This document shows positions 1-7,932 of a DNA stretch of 64,000 nt, piece by piece (positions within the stretch are counted from its first letter, which is position 1; every line of letters begins with the position of its first letter). A model generated the notes under the pieces. It had not been told where the DNA came from. It searched no databases and saw only the letters and a program-made list of their open reading frames with translations. The stretch spans positions 86,035-150,034 of the forward strand of contig DASQIZ010000045.1 of assembly GCA_035631315.1 (NCBI GenBank), given 5' to 3'. Made by a program: the position numbers and the translations under genes. Source of the stretch: 40CM-2-70-7 sp035631315. GTDB taxonomy: Bacteria; Gemmatimonadota; Gemmatimonadetes; Gemmatimonadales; GWC2-71-9.

Positions 1-2
1 TC

Positions 3-179
3 ACCAGCGACAACAGCTCCTGGACCAGCGCCAGCCTCGGCGCCCCCGGTGGCACGGATCCCTACGGATATCCGACCGGCGGAGGGACGTTCTCGCACAT
101 GTTCTCATCGGCGGGGACCTACCACTACCACTGCTCGATTCACGCCGGCATGACGGCGGTCGTCGTCGTCACACCCTAA
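3..179 (+). CDS. Cupredoxin/plastocyanin-like protein, C-terminal end (partial)
   Basis: The gene enters from the left edge; only the last 58 codons are present, ending in TAA. The fragment ends in a type I copper-site pattern: a Phe-Ser-His stretch is followed by Thr-Tyr-His-Tyr-His-Cys-Ser-Ile-His-Ala-Gly-Met, which supplies the Cys, His and Met ligands of a plastocyanin-type fold. A Gly/Ser/Thr-rich segment lies in front of it. The protein is probably periplasmic or exported, as is usual for the family, but the N-terminus is outside the window. A second cupredoxin domain occurs at 33196-34254. It converges with the aconitase gene on the other strand. Confidence 0.8.
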   Translation, partial: TSDNSSWTSASLGAPGGTDPYGYPTGGGTFSHMFSSAGTYHYHCSIHAGMTAVVVVTP

Positions 180-187
180 AACGGAAA

Positions 188-235
188 GCCAGCCAACCCA
201 GCGTCCACTCGCATGGACTGGATTGACTGGCTGGC
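188..235 (+). terminator. Possible hairpin terminator between convergent genes
   Basis: An 8-bp perfect inverted repeat (GCCAGCCA at 188-195, TGGCTGGC at 228-235) encloses a smaller stem (GTCCA 203-207, TGGAC 214-218). It follows the cupredoxin stop by 8 bases and faces the aconitase gene. No T-tract follows, so an intrinsic terminator role is only suggested by its position. Confidence 0.35.
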
Positions 236-353
236 CGGGATGTCTTGACGGCATCCACGACCCCAGAGTCCGGTAATGGACCAATAGGTCGTGCGATGCT
301 CCGGTTGGCACTGCCATTTCGCCAAGTCGCCGCCCGAGAGCGACGAACGGCGC

Positions 354-3110
354 CTACTTCGCCGCCAGCTGCCTCAGCACGTACTCGAGAATGCCGCCAT
401 GCCGGTAGTACTGCAGCTCCTGCGGCGTATCGATCCGCACGGTGACCGTGAACGACCTGGTGCCGCCGTTCCCCTTCGCGGTCACGGTGAGCGTCTTCCC
501 CTTCGGGAAACCCTCCACCAGCACGTCCGTCACGCCGGCGAAATCGAAGGTCTCTTTTCCGGTGAGGCCGAGCGACTCGGTGGACTCGCCGGAGGCGAAC
601 TGCAGTGGGAGAATGCCCATCCCCACGAGGTTGGAGCGATGGATCCGCTCGTAACTCTGCGCGATCACGACCTTCACACCCAGGAGCCGCGGGCCCTTGG
701 CTGCCCAATCCCGTGACGATCCGGAGCCGTACTCCTTGCCGGCCAGCACCAGGAGAGGCGTCTTGTCCGCCTGGTACTTGAGGGACGCGTCGTAGATCGA
801 CATCGGCGCACCGTCGGGCAAGTGGACCGTGAACGGTCCCTCGGTCTCGGGCGCCAGCTTGTTCTTCAGTCGCACGTTCGCGAAGGTGCCGCGGACCATG
901 ACCTCGTGATTGCCACGGCGAGCGCCGTACGAATTGAAGTCCGCCGGCTGCACGCCGTGGGCGATGAGATACTGCCCCGCGGGACTCGTCTTCCGAATCG
1001 AGCCGGCAGGAGAGATGTGGTCGGTCGTGATGCTGTCCGCCAGGACAGCGAGGACCCGCGCGTTCTTGATGTCCGTGATGGGGCCGGGCCGAGGCGGCAT
1101 CCCGTCGAAGTAGGGCGCCTGTCTGATGTAGGTCGAATCCTTCTCCCACACGAACCGTTCGCCCTCGGGCACCGGCAACCCCTGCCAGCGTGCGTCACCG
1201 GCGAACACTTCGCCATACTCCTTGTGGAACATCGACGACTGCACAGCCTGCCGTACCACGGCATCGACTTCCTGGGCACTCGGCCAGATGTCTTTCAGGA
1301 AGACCGGCTTCCCGTCTTTGCCGTTACCGAGGGAATCCTTCACGAAGTCGAAGTCGATCCGGCCGGCCAGTGCGAACGCCACGACGAGCGGCGGCGACGC
1401 GAGATAGTTGGCCCGGACCTCCTGCTGAATCCGTCCTTCGAAATTCCGGTTTCCCGAGAGCACGGCGCAGGTCACCAGCTCACCTTCCGTGATCGCCGCC
1501 GTGACCTCTTCCGGCAGGGGACCCGAATTCCCGATGCAGGTGGTGCAGCCATAGCCCACGAGGTTGAAGCGCAGCCTGTCGAGGAAGGGCGTGAGCCCCG
1601 CCTGGCCGAGGTAGTCGGTGACGACTTTGGAGCCTGGGGCGAGACTGGTCTTCACCCACGCCTTCGTCATCAGGCCCTTTTCGACGGCCTTCTTGGCGAG
1701 CAGGCCCGCCGCCACCATCACCGACGGATTCGACGTGTTGGTGCAGCTCGTGATGGCCGCGATGACCACCGATCCATGACGCAGCTGGCAGGCCTCGCCG
1801 TTGATCGTGAGGTCCACGTGCGTTTTCCGCGCGGGGGGAGTGGCGACGGCAGTTCCGCCGCCTTCACCCTCCCAGCGGGTGGCCGGAGCTGGCGGCGTGC
1901 CGGGCTTTTCGAGCGAGGGCAGGGCGGCCGCGAAGCCCTTCGCCACGGCATGCAGCGCCACCCGATCCTGCGGCCGGCGCGGCCCCGCCAGACTCGGCTC
2001 CACGGTCGCGAGGTCGAGTGACAGCGTGTCGGAGAACACCGGCTCGGGAGAGCTCGGCGTCAGGAAGAGGCCCTGCTCTTTCGTGTAGGCCTCCACCAGC
2101 GCCACCTGGTCCTTCGACCGCCCCGTGAACTCGAGGTACTTGAGGGTCTCGGCGTCCACCGGGAAGATGCCGCACGTCGCCCCATACTCCGGCGCCATGT
2201 TGCCGATCGTGGCGCGGTCCGCGAGCGGGAGATTCGCGACGCCGGGTCCGTAGAACTCCACGAATTTCCCGACGACGCCCTTCTTCCGGAGCATCTCGGT
2301 GACCGTGAGGACCAGGTCGGTAGCGGTCGTGCCCTCGCGCAGCCTTCCGGCCAGCCGGAAGCCCACCACCTGCGGAATCAGCATCGAGATCGGCTGGCCC
2401 AGCATCGCGGCCTCAGCCTCGATGCCGCCGACGCCCCATCCCAGGACGCCGAGGCCATTGATCATGGTGGTGTGGGAGTCCGTGCCGACCACCGTGTCCG
2501 GATAAGCGAGGGGCTCGTTGCCCTCGCCGGTGAAGACCACGCGCGCCAGGTATTCGAGGTTCACCTGGTGCACGATGCCGGTGTCCGGGGGCACCACGCG
2601 GAATCCCCGGAATGTCTTCTGGGCCCACCGGAGCAAGGCGTACCGCTCGCGGTTCCGCTGGAACTCGAGATCGGCGTTCGCCTGAAACGCGGTGGGCGTC
2701 CCGTATTGATCGACGATCACCGAGTGGTCGATCACCAGCTCGGCGGGGAGCAGCGGGTTGATTTTCCTGGGGTCGCCACCCATCCGCGACATGGCGTCGC
2801 GCATCGCGGCGAGGTCAACCACCGCGGGGACACCGGTGAAGTCCTGGAGCAGCACCCGCGCGGGCATGAACGCGATTTCTTCGTCCGGTGTCGCCTTGGG
2901 ATCCCACTTCGACAGCTTCTCGATGTCCTGAGACCGGACGGTCCGGCCATCTTCCAATCGGAGCAGGTTCTCGAGGAGGATCTTGAGCGAGTAGGGGAGC
3001 CGGGCGACCGGCAGGCCCTTCTTCTCCAGAGCCTCGAGCTTGTGAATGGTGAAACGCTTTCCACCCACCGAGAGTGTGGTGCGGCTTCCGAAGGAATTCG
3101 TCTGGCTCAT
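354..3110 (-). CDS. acnA: Aconitate hydratase, AcnA/IRP1 type
   Basis: Cytosolic aconitase of the TCA cycle, interconverting citrate and isocitrate through a [4Fe-4S] cluster. The 918 residues match the length of the monomeric AcnA/IRP1 family. The three cluster cysteines are visible: C456 in the SCTNTSNP motif, and C522 and C525 in GCTTCIGNSG. The C-terminal swivel domain carries GKEYGSGSSRDWAAKG. A Pro/Gly-rich insert of about 25 residues sits near 400-430, just before the second half. The ATG start overlaps the stop of the upstream 123-residue gene by 4 bases (ATGA), so the two are translationally coupled. Identification is firm. Confidence 0.97.
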   Translation of the reverse strand: MSQTNSFGSRTTLSVGGKRFTIHKLEALEKKGLPVARLPYSLKILLENLLRLEDGRTVRSQDIEKLSKWDPKATPDEEIAFMPARVLLQDFTGVPAVVDLAAMRDAMSRMGGDPRKINPLLPAELVIDHSVIVDQYGTPTAFQANADLEFQRNRERYALLRWAQKTFRGFRVVPPDTGIVHQVNLEYLARVVFTGEGNEPLAYPDTVVGTDSHTTMINGLGVLGWGVGGIEAEAAMLGQPISMLIPQVVGFRLAGRLREGTTATDLVLTVTEMLRKKGVVGKFVEFYGPGVANLPLADRATIGNMAPEYGATCGIFPVDAETLKYLEFTGRSKDQVALVEAYTKEQGLFLTPSSPEPVFSDTLSLDLATVEPSLAGPRRPQDRVALHAVAKGFAAALPSLEKPGTPPAPATRWEGEGGGTAVATPPARKTHVDLTINGEACQLRHGSVVIAAITSCTNTSNPSVMVAAGLLAKKAVEKGLMTKAWVKTSLAPGSKVVTDYLGQAGLTPFLDRLRFNLVGYGCTTCIGNSGPLPEEVTAAITEGELVTCAVLSGNRNFEGRIQQEVRANYLASPPLVVAFALAGRIDFDFVKDSLGNGKDGKPVFLKDIWPSAQEVDAVVRQAVQSSMFHKEYGEVFAGDARWQGLPVPEGERFVWEKDSTYIRQAPYFDGMPPRPGPITDIKNARVLAVLADSITTDHISPAGSIRKTSPAGQYLIAHGVQPADFNSYGARRGNHEVMVRGTFANVRLKNKLAPETEGPFTVHLPDGAPMSIYDASLKYQADKTPLLVLAGKEYGSGSSRDWAAKGPRLLGVKVVIAQSYERIHRSNLVGMGILPLQFASGESTESLGLTGKETFDFAGVTDVLVEGFPKGKTLTVTAKGNGGTRSFTVTVRIDTPQELQYYRHGGILEYVLRQLAAK

Positions 3111-3478
3111 TCGACCGTCCGTACGCTGTCCACGTAATACTCCGTGAGTCCGAAGCAGCTGGTGGGAACGCCTTTATGCTGTTCGTAGTGCAGTGCGACC
3201 CGTTTGCCGAGGGTGCTGTTGACCAGATTGGCGATCGAGTCGTTCCTGACCGTGAAGTAGAACTTCTCCGGCGTGGAGCCGGGCACTGCCACCATCGACA
3301 ACTCCCCCTCCCAGGTCTTACAGAGCCACCCTTGCTTCGAGAACTTCTGCACATACCCCGCTCGAGACCCGCTGGAGTACGTCCAGGTGACCGACGACCA
3401 TGTGAAAAAAGCGAAGAGGAGTATCGGGAGCGCAACGACCGCGGCGATGATGAACTTTGCCTTGCGGGAGAGGGTCAT
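3107..3478 (-). CDS. Small membrane-anchored protein of unknown function
   Basis: 123 residues: one N-terminal transmembrane helix (about residues 8-28, Ile/Val/Leu/Phe-rich after two Lys), then a soluble part beginning with the pattern TYSSGSRAGYVQKFSKQG and continuing with KTWEGEL. That pattern recurs in small uncharacterised membrane proteins, some of which I recall being mis-named 6-phosphogluconate dehydrogenase in databases; I know of no tested function. It lies 4 bases after a GNAT gene and overlaps acnA by 4 bases, so all three probably form one transcript. Two cysteines (in WLCKTW and PTSCFG) might form a disulfide in the outer part. Confidence 0.75.
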   Translation of the reverse strand: MTLSRKAKFIIAAVVALPILLFAFFTWSSVTWTYSSGSRAGYVQKFSKQGWLCKTWEGELSMVAVPGSTPEKFYFTVRNDSIANLVNSTLGKRVALHYEQHKGVPTSCFGLTEYYVDSVRTVE

Positions 3479-3482
3479 TGGG

Positions 3483-3983
3483 TCAATCTACCTCGTACGT
3501 TTCGGTGCGATAAGGCACGAACCCGCGCGCCTTGTAGTTCGGCACCGCATTGGGGTGATCGAGCGTGCAGGTGTGTAACCAGACGCGCTTTGGCGTCATG
3601 GCCCACGCGTCGCGTACCGCGCAGGAAAGCAGGTGCTTCCCGAAGCCGCGCCCGAACTCGGCTGGCACGATGCCGAAGTATGCGACTTCCACGGAGTGTT
3701 CTTCCGGCACCTGACGCAGTTCGTACCATCCCGCCAGCGATGTTCCGCGATCGGCGACGTACAGAGTGATCTCCGGCTGCGCGAGATGAGCCTGGATCTC
3801 GCGGTCGGTCCAATCCCAGCGGTCACGCCAATGGTAGGCGGCGCCCACGGTGCGGTAGCATTCGCGATACAGCTGTGGCGGGGGATTGGGCTTTCGGTCC
3901 AGCCGGACGTCAGGGAAGCTCCCGAAGGCGGGCTGGAAGGCCTGTGGAGCAGCGAGTTCGAGGTACGTGCGGGTCACCAGCAT
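3483..3983 (-). CDS. GNAT family N-acetyltransferase
   Basis: 166 residues with the GNAT fold: strands beta2-beta4 around residues 70-105 (ITLYVADRG, EVAYFGIVPAEFGRGFGKHLL), where the R/Q-G-x-G-x-G/A acetyl-CoA loop appears as GRGFGKHL, and a C-terminal NAVPNYKARGFVPYRTE typical of the last GNAT strand. The substrate cannot be read from sequence. First gene of a probable three-gene transcript with the small membrane protein and acnA. The minus-strand sequence just upstream reads TAAGAT seven bases before the ATG, so the transcript may be leaderless. Confidence 0.85.
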   Translation of the reverse strand: MLVTRTYLELAAPQAFQPAFGSFPDVRLDRKPNPPPQLYRECYRTVGAAYHWRDRWDWTDREIQAHLAQPEITLYVADRGTSLAGWYELRQVPEEHSVEVAYFGIVPAEFGRGFGKHLLSCAVRDAWAMTPKRVWLHTCTLDHPNAVPNYKARGFVPYRTETYEVD

Positions 3984-4021
3984 CGTATGTATCTTACGCC
4001 GTCCTCCAACCCCACGTGTCC

Positions 4022-4402
4022 ATGAGCTTCGATCGCCATAGCGTCCCGTTGCCCCTCGCCCTTCACCTGGCCAGCTACACGGTCGTGGGCCTTTTCTGCG
4101 GCTTTGCGGGCGGATTGAACCTGATCGACCCCGGCCACATCCTGGGCGGCGCCATCCCGCTCCTCATCTGGTCCGGGTTCAGCATCGGCTACGTCTTCGG
4201 TATCCTCATGGGCCGGACGGAAGTCATCCCGCTGGGTTTCCTGGCGAGCCTGGCCTATCTGGTGGGTGGGTACGTCTTCTGGACCCGCGGCTTCTGGCGC
4301 TTCGGTGCCGACTGGCGGCTCGGCGCCCTGTGCCTGGGACTTGGCGCGATCGGCATATTCGCGCTGGGGATGTACCGGAAGCGGATTCCCGTTACACAGT
4401 AA
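4022..4402 (+). CDS. Small four-helix membrane protein, unknown function
   Basis: 126 residues that are almost entirely hydrophobic, with four predicted transmembrane helices (around residues 13-33, 40-60, 70-88 and 98-115) separated by short loops. Starts at ATG 4022 (Met-Ser-Phe-Asp); the reading frame is open further upstream but runs into the divergent GNAT promoter region and lacks hydrophobic or conserved sequence there. It stands alone on the plus strand, divergent from the GNAT gene and convergent with the histidine kinase. I do not recognise the family. Confidence 0.6.
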   Translation: MSFDRHSVPLPLALHLASYTVVGLFCGFAGGLNLIDPGHILGGAIPLLIWSGFSIGYVFGILMGRTEVIPLGFLASLAYLVGGYVFWTRGFWRFGADWRLGALCLGLGAIGIFALGMYRKRIPVTQ

Positions 4403-4458
4403 GGCCCGGAACCCGGGTTGCCCCCCCTAAAGGGTGGGAACGACGTCCGGAAGCATTC

Positions 4459-6393
4459 TTAGACGACTCTATCTCCACTTTCCGGGGCAGCGGGCAGCTC
4501 GACGACAAAGCGCGCGCCCCCCAGATCCGATTCTTCCAGCCAGATCTTCCCGCCGACCTCGGCGACCACACGCTGACAAATCGAGAGACCGAGCCCCGAG
4601 CCTTCGTCGGGGCCTTTGGTCGTGAAGAACGGATCGAAGATCCGGTGCCTGATGGCCGGAGGGACGCCTGGTCCCGAGTCGTCGACCGTCAGCCGCACCC
4701 ACCCACCACGTTCCTGCGAGGTTACCCTCACCATCGCCGGTGACCGCGTGCCCCCGCGCGCCGAGTACTCGGCGTTGGTCACGAGGTTGATGACGACCTG
4801 CTGGAGCTCCTGACCCAACCCGAGGACCACGGGAGAGTCGGGCTCGAGCACCGTCATCACTTCGATGTTTTCCGCGCGGAGCACGCGCTGCCGGATCTCG
4901 GCGACGTCCTTGATCAGCTCGTTGATGTTCACGCGCACCGGCGTGGAATCGGCACGTCGGGCCAGCCGGAGCAGGGAGCGGACGATACGGGCGGCGCGGT
5001 CCACTTCGCGGACGATGGTCGACGCGGCAGCTCCGACTTCGGGATCCGAGCTGCCGCGGCCGAGGAGCTCCGCTTCCATCCGGATGGCCGCGAGCGGGTT
5101 GTTCACCTCGTGGGCCACGCCGCCGGCGATCTCGCCGACGGTCGCCAGCTTTTCGCGCGCGATCAGCTCGCGCTGGGTCCGCAGCTCATCGGTGCGGTCG
5201 TAGAGCGCGACCAGCAGGTGGGGCGATCCCAATCCGGTGAGGTTGGTGATGGTGCAGTCGCAGAGGCGGCGGTCGCCGCCCGGCTGGCTGACCACGACCC
5301 GCCCATTCCACGGCTCGCCGTCCTTCCGCCCCGCGAGGATGGAGTGGAGGGGCAGCTCACTCGTCGAGAGTCCCAGTCCATCGAGGTGCTTGCCGATGGC
5401 GGCCGAGTCCGAGGCGAGGCCGAAGACGGCGCGTCCCGCTTCGTTAAGCTGCTGCACCCGGCCAAGGGGATCGACGAGCGCGAGCGGGAGCGGGCTCGCA
5501 TTGACCATGGCCCCGGCGCGGTTCGCGGCGGCGCGGGCGGCGGCGACGGCCTGCGAGAGCTCGAGCCCGCCGGCGATCTGCGCGGCGACGGCCGTGAAGT
5601 AGTGGAGATCGGTGATGGTAAACGGATGCGGATTCTTTTCGCCGTCCGCGCCACGGAAGCGGATGACCCCGATGGCGCCGACCACGCCGCTCGAGGTATG
5701 CAGCGGCGCGATCAGGGCTGACCGCACGCGATCGGCATTCGTCCAGTCCGGTGGACTCGCATCCGGCTCCGCGGTCGCGTCGGTGGTGATCACGGCCTCG
5801 CCGGTGCGGACGACGCGACCGGTCGTGCTCTGCTCGAGGTTCAGGACGCGCCCCTCGAAGTCGTGCGCCATGCCGATGGCGGTGACCACGGTGACGGCGT
5901 CGGGCGCCGAGCGTCCCGGGGCTTCGCGGAGGGCGACGTAGCCTCCCTGGGCGTCGATCAGCGAGGTGACGCCCTGCATGGTGTAGCGGAGGAGCAGCTC
6001 GGTTTCGGGAGCCGCGAAGAGCCAGCGCGAGAGCTCGACGATGAACGTTCCCAGCCGCCGCTCGCGTTCGAGCGCGATCCGCTTTCCGACCATCACCGCC
6101 AGGTGGTTGGCGTTGATGAGGATGTTGTGGACCCCGGTCACGTCGGCGTCCGTGAGGGGACGGCCCGCGAAGGCTTCGACGCGGCGGCCATCGGCGTCGG
6201 TGATGGCGACGGAGGACGTTCCGGTGGTGAACGCTCCGGCGGTGATTTCCCCCGAGTCGTTCAGCCCGCGGTACGTGAGGCGCACGGGAGCCTTGAGCTC
6301 AGCCTCGAGAGACTGGGCAGTGGTCTTCCAGAACGCCGGAACCCCGTCAGCCCGTTCGGCGGCGGCCAGCAGGGTGGCGATGGGATCGCTCAC
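4459..6393 (-). CDS. GAF/PAS sensor histidine kinase
   Basis: Cytoplasmic sensor kinase of 644 residues from the GTG at 6393. An unassigned N-terminal segment (1-110) is followed by a GAF domain (about 115-285), a PAS-like domain (about 295-400), the dimerisation helix with phosphoacceptor H428 in HEVNNP, and an HATPase_c domain with the N box (NLVTNAEYS), G1 (DDSGPGVP) and G2 (GSGLGLSI). No membrane helix and no receiver domain are seen, and no response regulator is adjacent. The frame stays open to an ATG at 6450, but those 19 codons translate the inverted copies of the neighbouring 15-bp repeat into FLDA/LLD-type peptides, so the GTG is preferred. Confidence 0.92.
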   Translation of the reverse strand: MSDPIATLLAAAERADGVPAFWKTTAQSLEAELKAPVRLTYRGLNDSGEITAGAFTTGTSSVAITDADGRRVEAFAGRPLTDADVTGVHNILINANHLAVMVGKRIALERERRLGTFIVELSRWLFAAPETELLLRYTMQGVTSLIDAQGGYVALREAPGRSAPDAVTVVTAIGMAHDFEGRVLNLEQSTTGRVVRTGEAVITTDATAEPDASPPDWTNADRVRSALIAPLHTSSGVVGAIGVIRFRGADGEKNPHPFTITDLHYFTAVAAQIAGGLELSQAVAAARAAANRAGAMVNASPLPLALVDPLGRVQQLNEAGRAVFGLASDSAAIGKHLDGLGLSTSELPLHSILAGRKDGEPWNGRVVVSQPGGDRRLCDCTITNLTGLGSPHLLVALYDRTDELRTQRELIAREKLATVGEIAGGVAHEVNNPLAAIRMEAELLGRGSSDPEVGAAASTIVREVDRAARIVRSLLRLARRADSTPVRVNINELIKDVAEIRQRVLRAENIEVMTVLEPDSPVVLGLGQELQQVVINLVTNAEYSARGGTRSPAMVRVTSQERGGWVRLTVDDSGPGVPPAIRHRIFDPFFTTKGPDEGSGLGLSICQRVVAEVGGKIWLEESDLGGARFVVELPAAPESGDRVV

Positions 6394-6407
6394 GCAACAA
6401 GGAAAAC

Positions 6408-6620
6408 CGTCGAGAAGCAAAACGTCAAGAAACAAGGCGTCAAGAAACACACCGTATGCGACCTGTGTGCCTCTCGACGCCTTGCCTCTCGACGCCTTGC
6501 CTCTCGACGCCTTGCCTCTCGACGCCTCGCCTCTCGACGCCTCGCCTCTCGACGCCTTGCCTCTCGACGCCTTGCCTCTCGACGCCTTGTTTCTCGACGC
6601 CTTGCTTCTCGACGTCTCTA
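6408..6620. repeat. 15-bp tandem repeat array with inverted partner copies
   Basis: Ten consecutive 15-base units of the type CTCTCGACGCCTTGC start at 6471, 6486, 6501, 6516, 6531, 6546, 6561, 6576, 6591 and 6606; variants are CCT-CGC and TTCTCGACG. On the kinase side three degenerate units in the opposite orientation (starting at 6408, 6423, 6438; CGTCGAGAAGC type) share the same 15-base register. The outermost inverted units pair with the last direct units, so a long hairpin is possible. The last unit contains the TAG stop of the DUF1501 gene. There are no unique spacers, so this is not a CRISPR array. Confidence 0.95.
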
Positions 6621-7877
6621 GGCTCTTATCGCTCCGATGTATCTGGCAGGATCGACCGTATACCCGGGGAAGACGGAACCGAGATCGCCGCTTCCAAGAT
6701 GCCGTGTGAGGACCTCGGCGAAGAGATCACGGAAGTCGGTCGTGACGGCGACGTCCCTTCCTTCGTAGCGCTGCTCGGGTGCGAGGCCGGGCCATTTCCC
6801 GAGCACCTTGCCGCCGCTCACCGGGCCGCCGAGGGCGAACATCGCGGTCGCGTGGCCATGGTCGGTGCCGCTGTTGCCATTCTCGTGAATGGTGCGGCCG
6901 AACTCGGACATCGTGAGCACCACGATATTGCTCATTCGTTCGCGAAGGTCCGTGGCGAAGGCAGCGAGACCGTCGCCGAGCTCTTTGAGCCGCGCCGAGA
7001 GCTGGCCGTCGCTCGCGCCCTGGTTCACGTGCGTGTCCCAGCCGGTCGCGTCGGCGAAGGCGATCTGCAGACCGATGTCGGCTTTGATGAGCTGCGCGAT
7101 CTCGAGCAGGGAGTGTCCGAGCCGGCCATTCGGATACACGGCGCCATGCTCGGGTTGGTACTGCGTGGGGTCCGCGGCTTTGAGCTGCCGGGCGGCTTCA
7201 AACCCCTCCTCTGACGACGAAGCGAGCAGCCCCGTCGCGGAGCCTTGATACAGGGCTTCGAATGCCCTGGTGACGCGGTCCCCCTGGGCGTTCTGCGGCA
7301 CGCGAAGACCGAAGGTCTTGAGGTCGCCGATCGCGAGTGCCGGCGCCGAGCCGGACAGAATCCTGGGGAGCTCAGGGCCGAAGGCCACGGAGCGGAACGC
7401 GGTGCTCTGGTGCGCCTGGTCATGCTGGCAGTAGCGGTTCAGCCAGCCGTCCGCGGTGATCTTCACCCCCGGCGTGCCCGATTCCATGTAGTCCTGGGCA
7501 TCGAAATGGGAGCGGGTGGCGTCGGGTGAGCCGATTGCATGAATGGCGGCGAGGCTCTTGTTGTCCCACCAGGGCTTGAGGGCCGCAAGGGATGGGTGAA
7601 GACCGAAATACCCATCCAGATCGACGACGTCTTTCGCGGGCACTCCGATGCGGGGACGCTCCTGGTAATAGATCCCGTCCCCATGCGGGACGACCATGTT
7701 CAGGCCGTCGACGGCGCCGCGCTGGAACAGGCAGACGAGGACAGGACGGTTAGACGGTAAGACGGTAGGACGGCAAGACAAAGCGTAGGCGGCCCGGTCC
7801 ATGAATAACGGATCAAGGCCCACGCTGAACAACGCGACTCCACCGGCCCTCACAAACCCTCGTCTCGTAATCGCCAT
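6618..7877 (-). CDS. DUF1501 family Tat-exported protein
   Basis: 419 residues from the ATG at 7877, chosen because GGAG lies 6 bases upstream; two more ATGs lie just 5'. The N-terminus is a twin-arginine signal (TRRGFVRAGG plus a hydrophobic stretch). The body carries DUF1501 hallmarks: LFQRGAVDGLNMVVPHGD, the RSHFDAQDYMESGTPG block, and a C-terminal MSEFGRTIHENGNSGTDHGHA with conserved His/Asp. DUF1501 belongs to the alkaline-phosphatase-like sulfatase superfamily; the activity is unknown. It lies just downstream of a DUF1800 gene, the usual pairing. Four in-frame octamer repeats (7748-7779) encode residues right after the signal peptide. Confidence 0.9.
   Translation of the reverse strand: MAITRRGFVRAGGVALFSVGLDPLFMDRAAYALSCRPTVLPSNRPVLVCLFQRGAVDGLNMVVPHGDGIYYQERPRIGVPAKDVVDLDGYFGLHPSLAALKPWWDNKSLAAIHAIGSPDATRSHFDAQDYMESGTPGVKITADGWLNRYCQHDQAHQSTAFRSVAFGPELPRILSGSAPALAIGDLKTFGLRVPQNAQGDRVTRAFEALYQGSATGLLASSSEEGFEAARQLKAADPTQYQPEHGAVYPNGRLGHSLLEIAQLIKADIGLQIAFADATGWDTHVNQGASDGQLSARLKELGDGLAAFATDLRERMSNIVVLTMSEFGRTIHENGNSGTDHGHATAMFALGGPVSGGKVLGKWPGLAPEQRYEGRDVAVTTDFRDLFAEVLTRHLGSGDLGSVFPGYTVDPARYIGAIRA
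7748..7779. repeat. Octamer tandem repeat inside the DUF1501 gene
   Basis: Four consecutive 8-base units, GGTTAGAC, GGTAAGAC, GGTAGGAC and GGCAAGAC, lie within the coding sequence just after the Tat signal. They are read on the minus strand as Cys-Arg-Pro-Thr-Val-Leu-Pro-Ser-Asn-Arg. The same octamer family appears at 58428-58468. The unit is not a multiple of three, but four units plus flanks keep the frame. Confidence 0.9.
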
Positions 7878-7932
7878 CGTCATCTCCATTTCAAGCACGG
7901 ACCGGCTTACCGATGTACCGTCTTAGCGTTTC

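Noticed and set aside
4403..4458. Terminator in the gap between the small membrane gene and the kinase
   Set aside because: Only 4-bp stems (CCCG/CGGG, CCCT/AGGG) and no T-tract are present.
6394..6450. 19-residue N-terminal extension of the histidine kinase from ATG 6450
   Set aside because: The codons are translation of inverted repeat units; the domain starts after GTG 6393.
6471..6620. CRISPR array
   Set aside because: Units are directly contiguous with 15-base period and no spacers; no cas genes are present.
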